From Entoloma clypeatum (Eukaryota > Basidiomycota > Agaricomycetes > Agaricales > Entolomataceae): a stretch of DNA of 64,000 bases. The DNA is taken from positions 4,650,001 to 4,714,000 of the forward strand of contig OY751488.1 in assembly GCA_963565915.1 (NCBI GenBank). The letters are read 5' to 3'. The position numbers and the translations under genes were made by a program. Below, one piece after another: positions 9,578-21,599 of this stretch. A model generated the notes under the pieces. The model was given only the letters and a program-made list of their open reading frames with translations. It was not told the DNA's origin and ran no database searches. The first letter of the stretch is position 1. Each line of letters starts with the position of its first letter.

Positions 9578-12500
9578 ATGACCTCCAGGCGAGAAGATAG
9601 CTTCCCTGCGACCTCCATCGGACGCACCGCAGGTTCTGGTTTCCAGCGGGCCGCAGCCGCAGCCGCCAGCGCCGCCGAGTCTCTCACTGCGCACCCACTT
9701 CTAACACCGAACCGCTCGCCTTCACCGTCGCCTTCATCAGAGCCAAAATATGTACCCTATACACCGCGACAACGAGTGTCTGGGGCCACGACGACGGGGA
9801 CAAATGTGCACCCCGCATCGTCTTCTTCCCCACATCACCATCATCAGCAACAGCAACAGCAGGGGGATGCGACGAGCAAGCTGCAGCTCGTCCATCTGAA
9901 GACGGCTGCGCAGAACGTGGGCCTCGATACGGGGAGTGTGGGGTGGGGGATCCTGGAGAAACTCGTGTATAGCGAGGGGGATGCGGAGTGGACGGAGATA
10001 TGGAATGCCGTGACGTTGGGCAAGGTCTGTGTGCCATCTAGGATTCACGTTTGTTACTGACGTTGAGACTTTGAATCGTAGGCTACCCTGTTATTGCCGT
10101 TGGAACCACTATCAGCCCACGACAAGCTCACACCCGAGTTTGTCAAGGACCACGTCGTACTCTACGATGGACCATCGCGCCCCACAAACGCGTCCGCGAT
10201 TACTCTCTCTGGCCTGCGAGGTATCTTACACGAGTATGTCTCTCTTACATATCTTCAAATCTTTGACCCTCTAAACCTCGTCTCTTTCCAGGCAAACCCT
10301 AACCCTGCGCTCAACTCTGCACCCCCTCTCCAAAATCTTCCCCTCCCTCCTCACCACAGGCCTCTCCGTCCTCCCGCCTCTCCCGCATTTCCCACTCGCG
10401 TCCTACCCCAATTTCACCCTCCCGGGGCACACCACCGCTCTCCCCCTCCCCCAACGCACGCACCCCCAAGCTACCATGCAGACAAAACCGCCACCGCTCC
10501 CTCCACGTCCCTCCTCCTCCTCCTCCTCCACCACCACCACCACGACAAGCGGCTCCCCAGCCGGCACCCCCATCTCCCGGATCAGCAACCCCTTCGCGTC
10601 CCTTTTCGGGAGCCACACCCCAAGCCACAGCCCCACCCCGTCCCTGTCTGGTCCAAGTCCAAGTCCAAGCCCAAGCGCCCATGCAGACCCGACGGCCGCG
10701 CCGCTGATCGAGGTCGCGGCGTTCACGCTCGACCGCAAGATCGTGCGTGCGGACGTGGGGAGGGAGATGAACCGCGTGCTGCGGAGGGAGGTGAAAGGGT
10801 TCCTTATGGGGTCGTCCCCCGCCTCCGATCCTGCTTGGGTGGGACCTGTGGAGGATGTTCCGCAGTGGGTCGTTGAGCGGGTGCATGAGTTCACGGCGGG
10901 GTGGTACCCGTTCTTGAAAGAGCCATCTGTTCTTACTCGGGACAGAAATAAAGACAGAGACAGAGACAGAGACAGAGACAGAGACAGGGCGGCGATCCCG
11001 GGGTATGCGGTTGCGTGGGTTCAGTGGGATACGGAGGAGGTCCCGGAGAAGGTGCAGGAGTTTTATCGGGCGCTGGAGGGTGATTTGAGGGTGTTGGGTG
11101 GGTTTCAGAGTCGTGGTGGTGAAGACGGGGAAGAGAAGGGGACTGCAGAAGGAGATCAGAATGAAGGGGAGAAGAGGATTGCGAGGGTGATGGAGAGGGT
11201 GGAGAGGTGTCTGAGTATGATGTTCTATGATCGGTGGGTATTCTTCTTGTCTTCGTCGAGCTGCTTTGCTGATAAGTATATCCTCGTGTTAGGCTGTATA
11301 TGCAACCGACCTCGGATGACTCTTCGCACGACGAGGCGCTGTCCACTCGCATTGCGGCTTTGAACCTTTTGGATCTCGGGTTGGAACATCTGGATGTACA
11401 TGTTGGCGAGGAGGCGAGGGAGGGGGTGGAGGGCGTTGTGAAGGCATGTGGGGAGGGTATGCTGTCTTCTCTCGTCTCGTCTTTCTTCATCGTTCTGATT
11501 CAACAATATAGTGTTATCGCGATTGAGCGAACACCACACGCCGGGTGATAAAGCGGCCGTGTTGGTGGAAGCGCATAAAGTCATCGTTGGTGCGTGTCTG
11601 CACGCATATCGGATGCATATACTCAAGTTTTTATATTCATTAGACGGCCTCTCGGGCCTGCCGCCCATCCGATTGATGACGGAGGAAGAGGCGAAGGCTC
11701 AGAGGGAGAAAGCTGTTGCTGCTTCCCCTATCGCTGCTGCGAGTCAATCTCACGAAGAACCACAACAGCAAGCCTCCACCACGATCGATGATCATGGTCA
11801 GGCGGAGGGAAAATCATCCGGCATCGACGCTGCTTCGCCCCCTGTGGATGGACCGTCCATCCCTAGCATCGTCGTCCAGGACGGGCCCGGCTTGTCGCCC
11901 CCACCATGCAGCGTCGCAAAAGGAGACTCCGGTGATGTCGACAACGAAGAAGCCGCCGGTACATCCGCAAATGAGGAACCACTACCACTACCAACGCCCA
12001 CCCTCGCACCCCCAACACCAACACCCGTATCAACCGACATCCTCCTCCCCCTCCTCATACTCTCCGTCGTCAAAGCGAACCCCCCGCACCTCGTCTCGCA
12101 TCTCCTGTACACCCAGCGGTTCCGGAACGCGAGTCCAACTCTGGATTGTCTCGTCGTCGACGGTGGAGGAGAAGCAGGAGGGATAGGGAGGGGCGAAGAG
12201 CAGTTTTGCATTGTGAACTTGATGGGGGTGGTGCAGTTCCTTGAGGGTGTCGATTTTGTTGCGTTGGGGCTGCTGGGGTTGGCGGTGGGTGCGGTGGATG
12301 ATGGGAGGATTGCGGGTGTGAAGCCTGCGAGTCCGTTGACGCCGATTCCGATGCCTGTTGTTAATGTGGGTACGGGCGGGGGAGGGGGAGGGATGCTGGG
12401 GGTTGGGGTTGGGGTGTTGAGGGGGCGGGTGGAGCAGGCGACGAAGGGGGTGTTGAGTGGGGTTGTGGGGACGGGTGTTGGGGTGTTGAGGGCGCTGTTG

Positions 12501-13491
12501 CCGGGGGGTGCGAATGCGAATGCCGGGATGAATAATAGCCATGCTGGGAATGGGGTGGTGCTTGGCCAGATCCCGGTGGGTCCGTCGGCGGATGCGGTGC
12601 CGTGGAATGTGGGTGTGGGGAGGGGGAGGGCTGGGACGCCGAGTGTGGGTGTGGGTGAGGGGGGTGTGGGTGGGTTTTCGATAAGGAGTATTACGGCTGC
12701 GCTGCCTGTGCCGATTCCGCGTGTTGGCAGAGGAGCGGGAGGGGAAGAGGAAGGGCAGCAGCTTTTGCCGGTGGGTCCTGTTGGGGCGGGAGCAGAGTCG
12801 AGTGAGGATGGTGATGGCGATGGTGATCATGATGATGAAGGGGAGGACGCAGAAGAGGATGAGGATGAAGATGGGGAGCCTGAAGATGAGGAGGAGGGAG
12901 TGGTGAGCGATGCTGCGAGTACGACGTTTGGCTCGGACGCGCGGAGTATACGGAGCTTTGAGAGTATGCTTGGTGGCGGGGCGGGGATGGCGAGGGGGAA
13001 GAAGAAGGAGAAGAAGGAACGGTTCTTTGGGGAGAAGATCGTGGGGAAGGCGGGGGTGCCGCCTGGAGGTGATGGAGGTGAGAAGGGAGGAGTTGGAGCG
13101 AGGAAGAGCTTGAGTGATCGGTTGGCGAGGATGTCGAGTCTTGCTGGGTTGAAGGTGTGTTGTGATTGTGTTTAGGTGAGGGATGATGCTGACCAGTGGA
13201 CTGTAGGGATCGCCGCCGTCGTCACGGCCCGCGTCCCTTTTGCAGCCGCTTCAAGGGGATACGTCCTCGCTGTCTTCTTCCCGCCCTGTGTCGCCTTCGC
13301 CTGTCGGTGGAGAGGAGACGCCGCACCCCTGGGGGGCGGGGAATTCGCGGCAGCTTAGATTGGCACCACCTGTTCAGCGGTTCGTGGAGTGTTCGCCTGG
13401 GGACTTGAGGCTCTCGGAGGTGGCGGAGCTGTTGAGGGATTATCGACGGCTTGTTCGAGGGGTTAGAGATGTGGGTGGGTTCGTGGAGTGA
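9578..13491 (+). CDS. VPS9-domain Rab5-type guanine nucleotide exchange factor
   Basis: Seven exons (9578-10024, 10082-10233, 10292-11233, 11293-11456, 11512-11589, 11644-13154, 13207-13491) give 1192 aa; exon lengths sum to a multiple of three. The VPS9 core spans roughly residues 420-800: FYDRLYMQPTSDDSSHDEAL, a helical segment ending LVEAHKVIVDGLSGLPP, then LLPLLILSVVKANPPHLVSHL and FCIVNLMGVVQFLEGVDF. VPS9 proteins load GTP onto Rab5/Vps21 GTPases on endosomes. A low-complexity insert of about 120 residues splits the domain before the LLPLL helix. Poly-Ser/Thr/Pro, an (Arg-Asp)6 run and a Glu/Asp-rich C-terminal block are likely disordered. No Ras-association, SH2 or ubiquitin-binding CUE domain was seen, so assignment to a specific Vps9 or Muk1 orthologue is not possible. 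Confidence 0.85.
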
Positions 13492-13689
13492 GGGAGTGGT
13501 TTTTATCTTTCAGTTAGGTTATGTTGCTTGGATAACTTCAATTACCTTTGGGACGTCGCCAGTGGGAGGGTATTTTCAAATTACAGACGGTACCATAGAT
13601 GTATGTAGTAGACACTGATGTTTATGCCAACCAGCTTGCTTCTGTCAACGACGATGACTTGACCAATGACCTCTTTTTGATTCTCCGTC

Positions 13690-14770
13690 ATGTCAGCATA
13701 CGGTACTGATTATGTCGACTACAGCAAAGGCCTCAGGCTCCCATCCGAGGCCTACAGAGGCAAGAACCATGGCTTCTACGCGCCCATGGGCGATATAATA
13801 CCAGCAGATGCCGAACCCAGGCAGCTGCAGGCGGCTCTCGCTCGCCATCGGCTGGCAATGTACTTTCTCACACAAAAGGACCAGTCCATCCCGTCGTACG
13901 TCCCCCAATCTCTCCTCCACACTTCATTTCTACGGAAAACGATGGCTGAAAAACTTTCGTGATTTTTTTATCTTTTTTTTTTTTTTTGGGTTGGACAGGT
14001 TGAAGGAGATGCAGGACGACGTCGCGATGACAGGTGGGGAGGAGGCCACGCTGGCTGGGGTGCAGGAACAGATTGCGGCGGTGCAGGCGCAGCATTTGGA
14101 GGATCTGGAGAGGATGTATGAGTTGCATGCGGAGGAGTACCTCGAAGAGGCGAGGGACCAGTATTTGGCGAGGGATGATGGGATGTACCTCGTTGAGGGA
14201 GAGAACAATCCTGTGCTTGTGGAGAGTTATAAGAAGCTCGATGTGCGTGTTCCCCTCTCCCTCCCTTCCTCCCTCCCCTCAATGAAACTTTTACACTGCT
14301 CAGTCGCTGTATGAAGACTGTCGACGCTCGGTGGGCGACGTCTTCACGTGGGAACACGACATCGCGGTGTTGAACCACACGTACCACAACCGCTTGTTGC
14401 CGCTGTGCGAGCGGCGCGGGGAGCTGGAGGCGCTGGAGGTGGAGGAGCGCAAGCGGCGGGAGGCCGACTTCCCACAGACGAAGGAGGAGTTTAGGGCGAA
14501 GGGGAGGGAGGTGAAGCAGCGCGCGGTGATGTTCTTGACGACTGGGGCGGATACGGCGGCGCAGGAGAAGATGTTGGGCGAGTATGGGTGGGCGTGGAGG
14601 CAGGTTAAGCCGTTGATGGATGTGTTTGAGAAGGATGTGGGTCTTTCTCTTTTATTTTTTATTTCTATTTTATTCTTGTTTATGTGCAGAAAGCATTCAA
14701 TTCGGAAGTGATAGCGCTGCGGATATCGATTGATATGGAACTCAAGGACCCGAGGAAACGCGTCGCTTGA
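13690..14770 (+). CDS. orphan protein A, paralogous to the gene at 16972
   Basis: Four exons (13690-13895, 13999-14242, 14304-14636, 14690-14770) give 287 aa with all junctions in phase. The protein is alpha-helical and very charged, probably coiled coil, with LKEMQDD, AQHLEDLERMYELHAEEYLEEARDQ and a long Glu/Arg-rich helix in exon 3. Residues around the first intron match the protein encoded at 16972-17681 (IPS/LQEMKDD, AQHLSDLEGLYAYHAAEYL), and the intron falls at the same codon and phase in both. No known domain recognised. No signal peptide or membrane segment. Confidence 0.72.
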
Positions 14771-15295
14771 GTGATTCCTTCGATTTCCCCGCCGACCACT
14801 GACCCTCCCAGCGTCCCTCTCTGGTAATTGGGCTGCAGGTAGTATCATCGGAACCGCAGATACGTGTAAATTAATCTAGAGCGTCGAAGAAATTGCTTCA
14901 TTTCGGAGATATGGTGTTATCCTTGGGCTCTTTGTTACGTAAGGGACCAACGGATTTGTTCCTGGTTTCTATCATTCGACATAGCCTTTCCGTTGAGCAC
15001 TGGTAAGATATAAAAGATACGACAGGTTCAGCATTCAAACGAATGTTTGATCCTCGTCTTCCGGCTCGCAGGAAGACAAAGCCAAGCTTTCATTCCTCAT
15101 CAATCTGTGCGTCACCGTCCCTTTTCTTACCCATGAAACGCGTCCCTAAATTATCTCACTCCATCTTCCCTGATGATCGTAAGTAGGACCGGGAGTGAAA
15201 GAACGTTCGTAAGTAATCTTCCTCCTTCAAAAAAAATCTTTTGTTGTCACAGACACAGCCTTTGTGCGATTCAAGCCCCCTGCCGAGTGCGAGAA
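14771..15295 (+). other. intergenic region upstream of the Bud6-like gene
   Basis: No ORF with coding character. It contains a TATA-like ATATAAAAG near 15008, about 290 bases before the ATG of the next gene. Otherwise nothing recognised. Confidence 0.5.
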
Positions 15296-16051
15296 ATGGA
15301 TCCGTATAACTACTCGACGTCTTCCGTTGCATCATCGCGACAATCAACACGAGCCTCGGTGAGCTACGCGAAACCAACTTCTCTTCTCCGTCGTTCAATC
15401 TCCTCATCTCACCCCCCCGTTCCTTTTGTCTCCCATCATCCTACATGATCGTGCACCCTCCTCCTCCTCCTCCTCCTCCTCCTCCTCCTGCCACATCGCC
15501 CCCACCCCCGCAAACGCAAACACAAACACAACGCCCCATCATCTCCATCCTCACCCAGAAAAACCAGCCCGACGTCCCAGGATCCGTCCGCAGTCTCCTC
15601 CTCTCCACCAAACGTCTGCAGGATCTCTTGAATCAGTGGAGCACAGGACAGGCGAACGAGACGCAGGTCAGCGACGTGTTCGTGGAAGTGGGGACAAATT
15701 TCAACAGCACGGTCCGGGCGTTTGCGTATTACCAGATCAACCTCAGGTGTGTCTGTGTTTTCTACCCCTCCCTCCCTCCTTCCCTTCCCTTCCCTCCCGA
15801 CCCCACCCCACCCCACACCTCTCTCCCCTTGTTTTTTTTTTTTCTTTTTCTTATGACATGACGTTAGCGATATACATTCGATTCCGCAAGAGCTGAGGCA
15901 GGTGCTGGAACGGTGTTTGGGGGAAGATCCGAGTCCGGAGGTGTTGGAGGGTTATATGCCGGAGGTGAAGCAGGTCCTGCTTAAGCTGCTGAAGGGGCTG
16001 CAGTCGCGGGAGGAGGCTTGGAAGGCGACGAGTGGGCGGAGTCCGTGGTGA
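15296..16051 (+). CDS. stand-alone Bud6/Aip3 N-terminal domain protein
   Basis: Exons 15296-15358, 15559-15746 and 15868-16051 give 144 aa. Alternatively a start at 15445 gives 161 aa with a poly-Pro N-terminus, in the same frame. Both models sum correctly. The core (PGSVRSLLLSTKRLQDLLNQW, VSDVFVEVGTNFN, SDIHSIPQELRQVLERCL, EDPSPEVLEGYMPEVKQVLLKLLKGLQ) matches the N-terminal region of Bud6/Aip3, an actin- and formin-binding polarity protein. Bud6 family proteins are normally several hundred residues, with a C-terminal coiled coil that nucleates actin. Here TGA at 16049 ends the protein right after the N-terminal domain and nothing downstream resembles the missing part. It could be a truncated duplicate or a regulator that binds the same partners. 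Confidence 0.72.
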
Positions 16052-16971
16052 TCTACCCCCCCCCCCCCCCCTTCCCGACTCGGACTTCAGCTATGGGAGA
16101 AGAAGATCGTTGTTTCTTATCGGGCGTGGACACGAGACTCCATTTTTAGATGTGGGTTTTTCTGCGACGATGGTGTGGAAAAAGGCTTCGGATTTATTTT
16201 TTTTCCCGTTTGGATATTACTACTTATATTTGTAATGCCTATGTACAGTTTCATGCTCTGCCTTCTGTGTGTTACTTAGGACTACTCCCGAGGACAAAAG
16301 GACGTCGACCCCCTTTGTCTCAGACTTCGTACCGTGCTGTTGCATCCCTGATGAGCGGGGGTTTTGGACTGACACGAGCTAAAATGGCAACGTGGAGCTC
16401 GGATAGAAGCTCACGACCTATTAGTATGTACGGCCGCTTTGTTTCCAGCCCCATTACCCAAGCGCCGATGTTTCGCCACTGTAAAGAAGCAGGCGGCACA
16501 AAGCAATATGATTACTCGTCCATAAAACCTCGGCATCCACAATTCGCAAGCGGCCACGGACCTCTCAACCATGTGAAGAATCGTGGGGCGGGGCGTCGCG
16601 CGCCGGGGGTACCAAGGAAGAAAGATATTCCTCAGGCTTGGCACCTCACGCTAAAATATCGAGAGACACTTTGGAATGATACTGTAAAAAAAATAAAAAA
16701 TAAACTCAGAGGAGGTCGAGCATCAACTTTCAAGTTACGCGCCGAGGAACGAAAAAAGAAAAACCCTCACGACATATGTACGACCCCCCCCCCCCCCCCC
16801 CTTTTCTTGTTTTTCACGTCCCGCCGTCCCCCCAGCCGCCGCCCCTATTCTGTCAAAGATGCGGCCGCACAGATGCCGGGCGGAGAAGGATTTGATACAC
16901 ACGAAAAAAAGAAAGAAAAAACCCCCGGGATCCCAAAAGTCCCGAACAGCCCTCCCCCTCCCACCACAACC
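16052..16971 (+). other. intergenic region with a partial duplication of the next gene's first exon
   Basis: The region has two long poly-C tracts (about 16060 and 16786-16801). The segment at about 16574-16642 is a degenerate copy of 17041-17104 in the first exon of the next gene (shared CGGGGCGTCGCG and GGGTACCAAGGAAG). A 361-codon open frame crosses the region into that exon, but its upstream part is low-complexity and lacks coding character. Confidence 0.55.
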
Positions 16972-17681
16972 ATGTTCAACTCCATCGACTGGGAATCGAC
17001 TCAAGGATTCGAGGGTGGCAGGGAACAGGGACAATTACCGAAGAAGGATCGGTGGCGGGGCGTCGCGCCGGGGTACCAAGGAAGGAACGGGTTCCACAGG
17101 CTTTCCGAGTCGAGTCAGCGCATACTACCCGCACCTCACGATAAGGAAGGGGCCGGTCTGTGGGCCGACGAGGAGGACCGGTATCAGGCGGCCGTGTATG
17201 TTCTGCAGCACAAGAATACGCGTATCCCGTCGTGAGTCTCTTTTTTTTTTTCCCTTTTTCTTTTTCTTTTTTACATAGTCCTGAACTGACCGTTTCATAA
17301 TTTAAAAAAAATTATCCAATTTACCTCCCCAACAGATTGCAGGAGATGAAAGACGATATCGGGCCCGACGGTGACGGTCAACTGCAGCAGGACGTGTCGG
17401 TCGACCGGAGGATTCAGGGCTTGAAAGCGCAGCATCTTTCCGACTTGGAAGGGCTGTATGCCTACCACGCCGCAGAGTATCTCCAGGAAGCAAGGGATGG
17501 GTACTATTGTTCTGCTGCGGGCGAGGAGAGCGCTCAGGCTGGCGTGGAGGAAGATATCTTTTACCGCTGGAGTTCGGTTGTGACTGCTAAGAGGTGGGCG
17601 GAGGATGTTGAGCAGGAGAGATATGGGCATCTACAGATGTTGGGGGGGTTGTATCGAGAGAAGAAGGGTTTGGAGGAATGA
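16972..17681 (+). CDS. orphan protein B, paralogous to the gene at 13690
   Basis: Two exons (16972-17231, 17336-17681; phase-2 intron GTGAGT...CAACAG) give 201 aa. Exon 2 (LQEMKDD, AQHLSDLEGLYAYHAAEYLQ) is clearly related to exon 2 of the 13690 gene, and the intron is at the same codon (IPS/L) and phase. The N-terminal 70 residues are diverged and include a Gly/Arg-rich stretch. It lacks the third and fourth exons of its paralogue. No known domain recognised. Confidence 0.7.
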
Positions 17682-17924
17682 TGTGGATGATCTGGAGATG
17701 TTTGGTTGATTTGGAGCTCTCTTTGACAGCGTTTGAAAGAGTGTGTGGATTTTTTAACTTGAAGAGGATTCTGGACTGGAGTCGCTCTAGCTACTAGCTG
17801 GTCAACGCTGGGAATATGTGGCATGCGGCGGCTGAAAGTTTTTGAAGAATTTTAGTGATGACGTCAAAAAAAAAGAAAAGAAATCGATTTTCTTTCTACA
17901 TACTTATGTTGAAGCCCATCCATC

Positions 17925-18961
17925 ATGTCGCTCATCCTCAGGCCCTCCTCCAGCTTTCGCAAGAGCTCTAGGTCTCTGGCAACCGCCGCATCCCTCAACA
18001 CACCAGCCCAACCCGAAACAAAACGCGAGGCTGAGTCCCCCGCGCCGCTTCACGGCACCGTCCAATCCCACAGGTCCTACATCCTCCTCCACTCAACCAA
18101 ACCTCCATCGTCCTTCCCCCCGCGGATCACCTCCGCCCTCCACCGCGCGCTGCAGCTCAAAGCGTCGAAATGGGGCGGCATTGTAAACTTCTCATGGATG
18201 GAGCACAGACAGTCTAACTTGAAGCGCACAGACTCGGAGACTGTGCAGAACCCCATGGCAGACGGTGGCCGCGTTTCCGCGACGGCGTTCTCGAGTCTGG
18301 GCGGGAGGATGGAGATTCCTGAGATCAGCTTGGAGAATCTGGATGAGGTGGAGGCGGGGTTGAGGCGGCATGCGGAGGGCTTGAAGGTGCCAGTGGTGGC
18401 GGGGTCCGAAGAGCTGCAGGAGGAGATCCATTTGTATGTGTGCACGCACGGCGCGAGGGACTGTCGGTGCGGGACGATGGGTGGAGACGTGGTCAGTGCT
18501 TTGCGGAAGGAGGTCGCTCGGCGTCTTGAGCTCGATCCCTCTGGTCTCGTCAGCCGTCTCAGAGTGGGTGAGGTTGGCCATGTCGGCGGTCATCAGTTGG
18601 GTCTTATTTTCCCTCTCGGATTTTTTTTTTTCTTTTCGCGGTTTGTCCTCACCGCGAGCTTCTAGGTACGCTGCGAACTTGTTGATATTCCCTCATGGAG
18701 AATGGTCCGATCTTCTCTCTCTCTCGCTCCCGCTTTGATTTGAAAGGCTTACGATGATTATCCACTAGGTTGGGTCGGCTGAAACCAGGCGACATCCCTG
18801 ATGTGTTATCGGGTATCCTGAAGACTAAACCTCGGCCACAGAGTCCATCCGCCCCGCCACTGTTTCCCCATCATTGGCGGGGACGTATGGGTCTGACGAA
18901 AGAGGAACAAGTTGAGCTATTCACGGATCACGCGTCGGCGTTATCGCTCTCCAAAGACTAG
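17925..18961 (+). CDS. sucrase/ferredoxin-like family protein (Apd1/Aim32 type)
   Basis: Three exons (17925-18595, 18666-18704, 18769-18961) give 300 aa; junctions checked in phase. The thioredoxin-like ferredoxin signature is present: CTHGARDCRCG (about residues 171-181), then HVGGHQYAANLLIFPHGEW. Family members bind a [2Fe-2S] cluster through the Cys pair and two His of the HxGGH region and are cytosolic or mitochondrial redox proteins. The N-terminus (MSLILRPSSSFRKSSRSLAT) is basic and Ser-rich, which would suit a mitochondrial presequence. The second intron uses an unusual donor (GTCCGA). A small decayed copy of the HVGG region lies at about 21905-21975. Confidence 0.88.
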
Positions 18962-19465
18962 GCGATGTTCATAGAGCTACAACAATACACCCTGCATGAA
19001 CATCAGAGTGTTCCTCTGGTGTCGAGAAATTCTGATTGGCCTTGCGAATACATGGGGCCATCGAACTGTTACAGTGTCGGACCCAGGGCTTGACAATCAG
19101 TGCACATCCGCAGTCGTACGCATGCGTTCTAACTTCTTACGAGGCGAGATCGAGTAAGTAATCTCTTCCGTAAATAGACCGTTTGAGTGGATTCAAGTCA
19201 CCTGCAGTAAAGTACCAAGGCCAGAGTGTTAGTGTGGGCCTGCAAGTGATATTTAGCAGCTTCTTGGGCGCTTCTCTTACTTCGGGTACTAGTAAAAAGT
19301 GGAAATTGAATGCGCAGGTGAAGCAAACAGTTATGTAGTGGCTGACGCGCCCCAGCCCCTTCAGAATGTCTTCCAGTCTATCCAATTGATAAATACTTTA
19401 CAGTTACAGGTAAACAACGAAGGTCCGAATTAGTATGAACAATGTCAGCCTCGATGTCAGCACAT
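18962..19465. other. intergenic; contains a block duplicated at 22.0-22.25 kb
   Basis: The segment at about 19140-19370 (GAGTAAGTAATCTC..., CAGCTTCTTGGGCGCTTC, ATGCGCAGGTGAAGC) recurs in diverged form at about 22025-22240. Neither copy has a convincing reading frame. Confidence 0.55.
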
Positions 19466-21471
19466 TCAGAATCTGCGCCCTCGCTTGACCTCGATCACCT
19501 CGATATCCGAGTCACTTTCCTCGACTTCTATACGAGTCAGACGGCCACCATGACTCTGAACCTTTCGTTTCTCACTTGAAGGTTGCTGGCGGTACCCAGA
19601 GTCATTCAAACTTGAACGGTGTATGCAGTCGCTGCCTGAAGCTTGGGGCAGCGCGCTGGATGATGATGGGAGGGCACTCGGCACCTGGACAGCACCTGAC
19701 TGAGGCGGCGTCTCCAGCGCAGAGGTAGAGCAAGCGCTGATGCTTTTGTGAAGGCTCACTTGAATTTTCTTGATAATGTCATCCCTCATATGCGGGTCGG
19801 ATTCAACGATCGGTAAAAAGACCGTCCCGAGGAAGGATTCGCATTCTTTGACATCTTGAAGCAGTCTTTGGTGACTGCGATGGAGGGCTGAGAAAGTTAA
19901 ATGGAGTATGCCTGGAGAGGATACGGAGCAGACTTACCGTCACGCTCTGCCTTCAACGATTTGTGTGCTTTGCCCAGTGTCGAAAGCTTCTCTTCGAGTT
20001 TGCCGACTTCGCCCGCGTCACGTTCTTCGATCTTGACACGATGGCGCTCCTCCTCCGTTTTGAGACGTTCCCCGGCGGTTATGAGTCCGTCGAGGTCATG
20101 CTGAGACCATCTCTCGTGAAAAGCACGAAGAGGCTCCATCTCTCTCTCCAATGCTTCCTTTGCGGAATTCGCCCGAGAGAGATCATGTTCGAGGGCAAGA
20201 TTCCTTTCGCGGAAGTTCCGGAGCTCTTCAATGTGAGGTTTTTTGGGGAGAAGGAGGCGCTCGCCCGCCGCCGGATTGGGCTGGTTGCCAGGAGTTATAG
20301 TGGTGACGGAAGATGATGGTGACTGGGACTCGGAGCTGCATTCATATCGGGGGACTTTTGTTGAAGAGGCGGCTTTCGTAAGTTCAGAATGAGAACCAAC
20401 GGAGGCACTGAGACTAGATTTGGCGGGAAGTTTGGAAATGGATGAACCTACGATTGATCACGTCACCGAATTACTCAGACCGTACATCGATAGAGATTAG
20501 AATGAAACACCCACCACCAGCCTGAGAGTCATTTCCCCGCATCGAGTCATTGGGCGCTAAGCCCGTGCGCGCCGCGGCATGTGTTGGGGTGTCTAAATGT
20601 TGCAGAGTAGAGGCGGGATATCGAGGCGGGATTTCGTAACCGATGGGACCCTGCCTACGAGGGGCGGGCAAAACACTAACCCAGGGGAAGGTCGAGGTGC
20701 TCGGAGGACTTGTATGATGTGGTTGGATATTGACAGCCTGCCAATGTTTTTTTTCTCGCCGATGCACCACCGGCACGGCATGTAAGGGAGACGAGGTTTT
20801 CATCGCAACAATAGCACCGTGGCGATCGGGCTTTTTTGTTGCGACTACCCTGACTGGCCGGGTGCGGGGCTCAGCGCAACCATGACTTGAATGTACCTTA
20901 GTATGCTTGATCCACAAGTCATAGCGGCGTTGACTTTCCATGACCGAGATCTTCAATGCCGACGCTGCTGTTTCGACCTGAAAACTTTCCATCCTTGAAC
21001 ACTTACCGCGGCGTTTTCGACAGGCGAGGCAGATCGGATTTCCTGCCTTCTTGGGCAGGCAAATATCGTTCGTTTCTATGCAACGTTCACACCTCTGCTT
21101 CGATGTCAAATACGGAGCTATAAGAAATCGGGGGATGGAATGATCAACAACGGAATCTCACCCCGGGGTTCCGCATGCACCAGGACGTTTTTTGTCCCCC
21201 ACTCACGGCCGCTCGCCACACTGCACGCCGATATACTCTCTCTTGATCGCAGTCGATCTCATCCTCATCTGAGTCGCCACAGGCTTGATAGTTGTCTTCT
21301 TCTTCAGATAATGCTTCCTCTTGAGGGTCTGCATCCGGATATTGGAATTCGGAACCTATAAGTGTCAAGTCCCCCTGAGTTCCAAGTTATATGCACCGAA
21401 GAAAACAAACTTTTCGGCTTGATACGCGGTACGGCGGGTGCGGGTGCCAACTTCGGGTGTAAAGATGCCAT
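19466..21471 (-). CDS. Zn2Cys6-like, coiled-coil regulatory protein
   Basis: Five exons on the minus strand: 21471 to about 21410; about 21355 to 21170; about 21090 to 20515; 20447 to 19938; 19887 to 19466. Exons 3-5 are secure. The end of intron 2 is ambiguous (two AG sites in phase). Exon 2 is acidic (SDEDEIDCDQ). Exon 3 starts with CERCIETNDIC and CLACRKRRGKC, spaced like the fungal binuclear zinc cluster C-x2-C-x6-C-x9-C-x2-C-x6-C. Exon 4 holds a coiled coil (about 100 residues, rich in Glu, Arg and Lys). The last residues include ESDSDIEVIEV, a likely SUMO-interaction motif. No fungal-specific transcription factor middle domain was seen. This type of basidiomycete protein is usually annotated as a transcriptional regulator; the role here is inferred. 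Confidence 0.7.
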
Positions 21472-21599
21472 TGTCCTCAGGATCTAGTGAACAGAAGAGA
21501 CGCGTTGGTGAGAGTATTGGATGATTGTTTAGTGAGATATTACTGGAGGTTGAACGTTGAACGTTGGAGTGGTTCGCGCCGGGTCACGTGGCGTCATGT

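Noticed and set aside
12030..12830. 266-codon minus-strand frame, His/Arg/Pro-rich
   Set aside because: Antisense to the Gly/Val-rich part of the VPS9 gene; composition is what the complement of that stretch must give.
16150..17235. 361-codon plus-strand frame
   Set aside because: It is open by chance through poly-C tracts; only the part from 16972 is related to the paralogue and has coding character.
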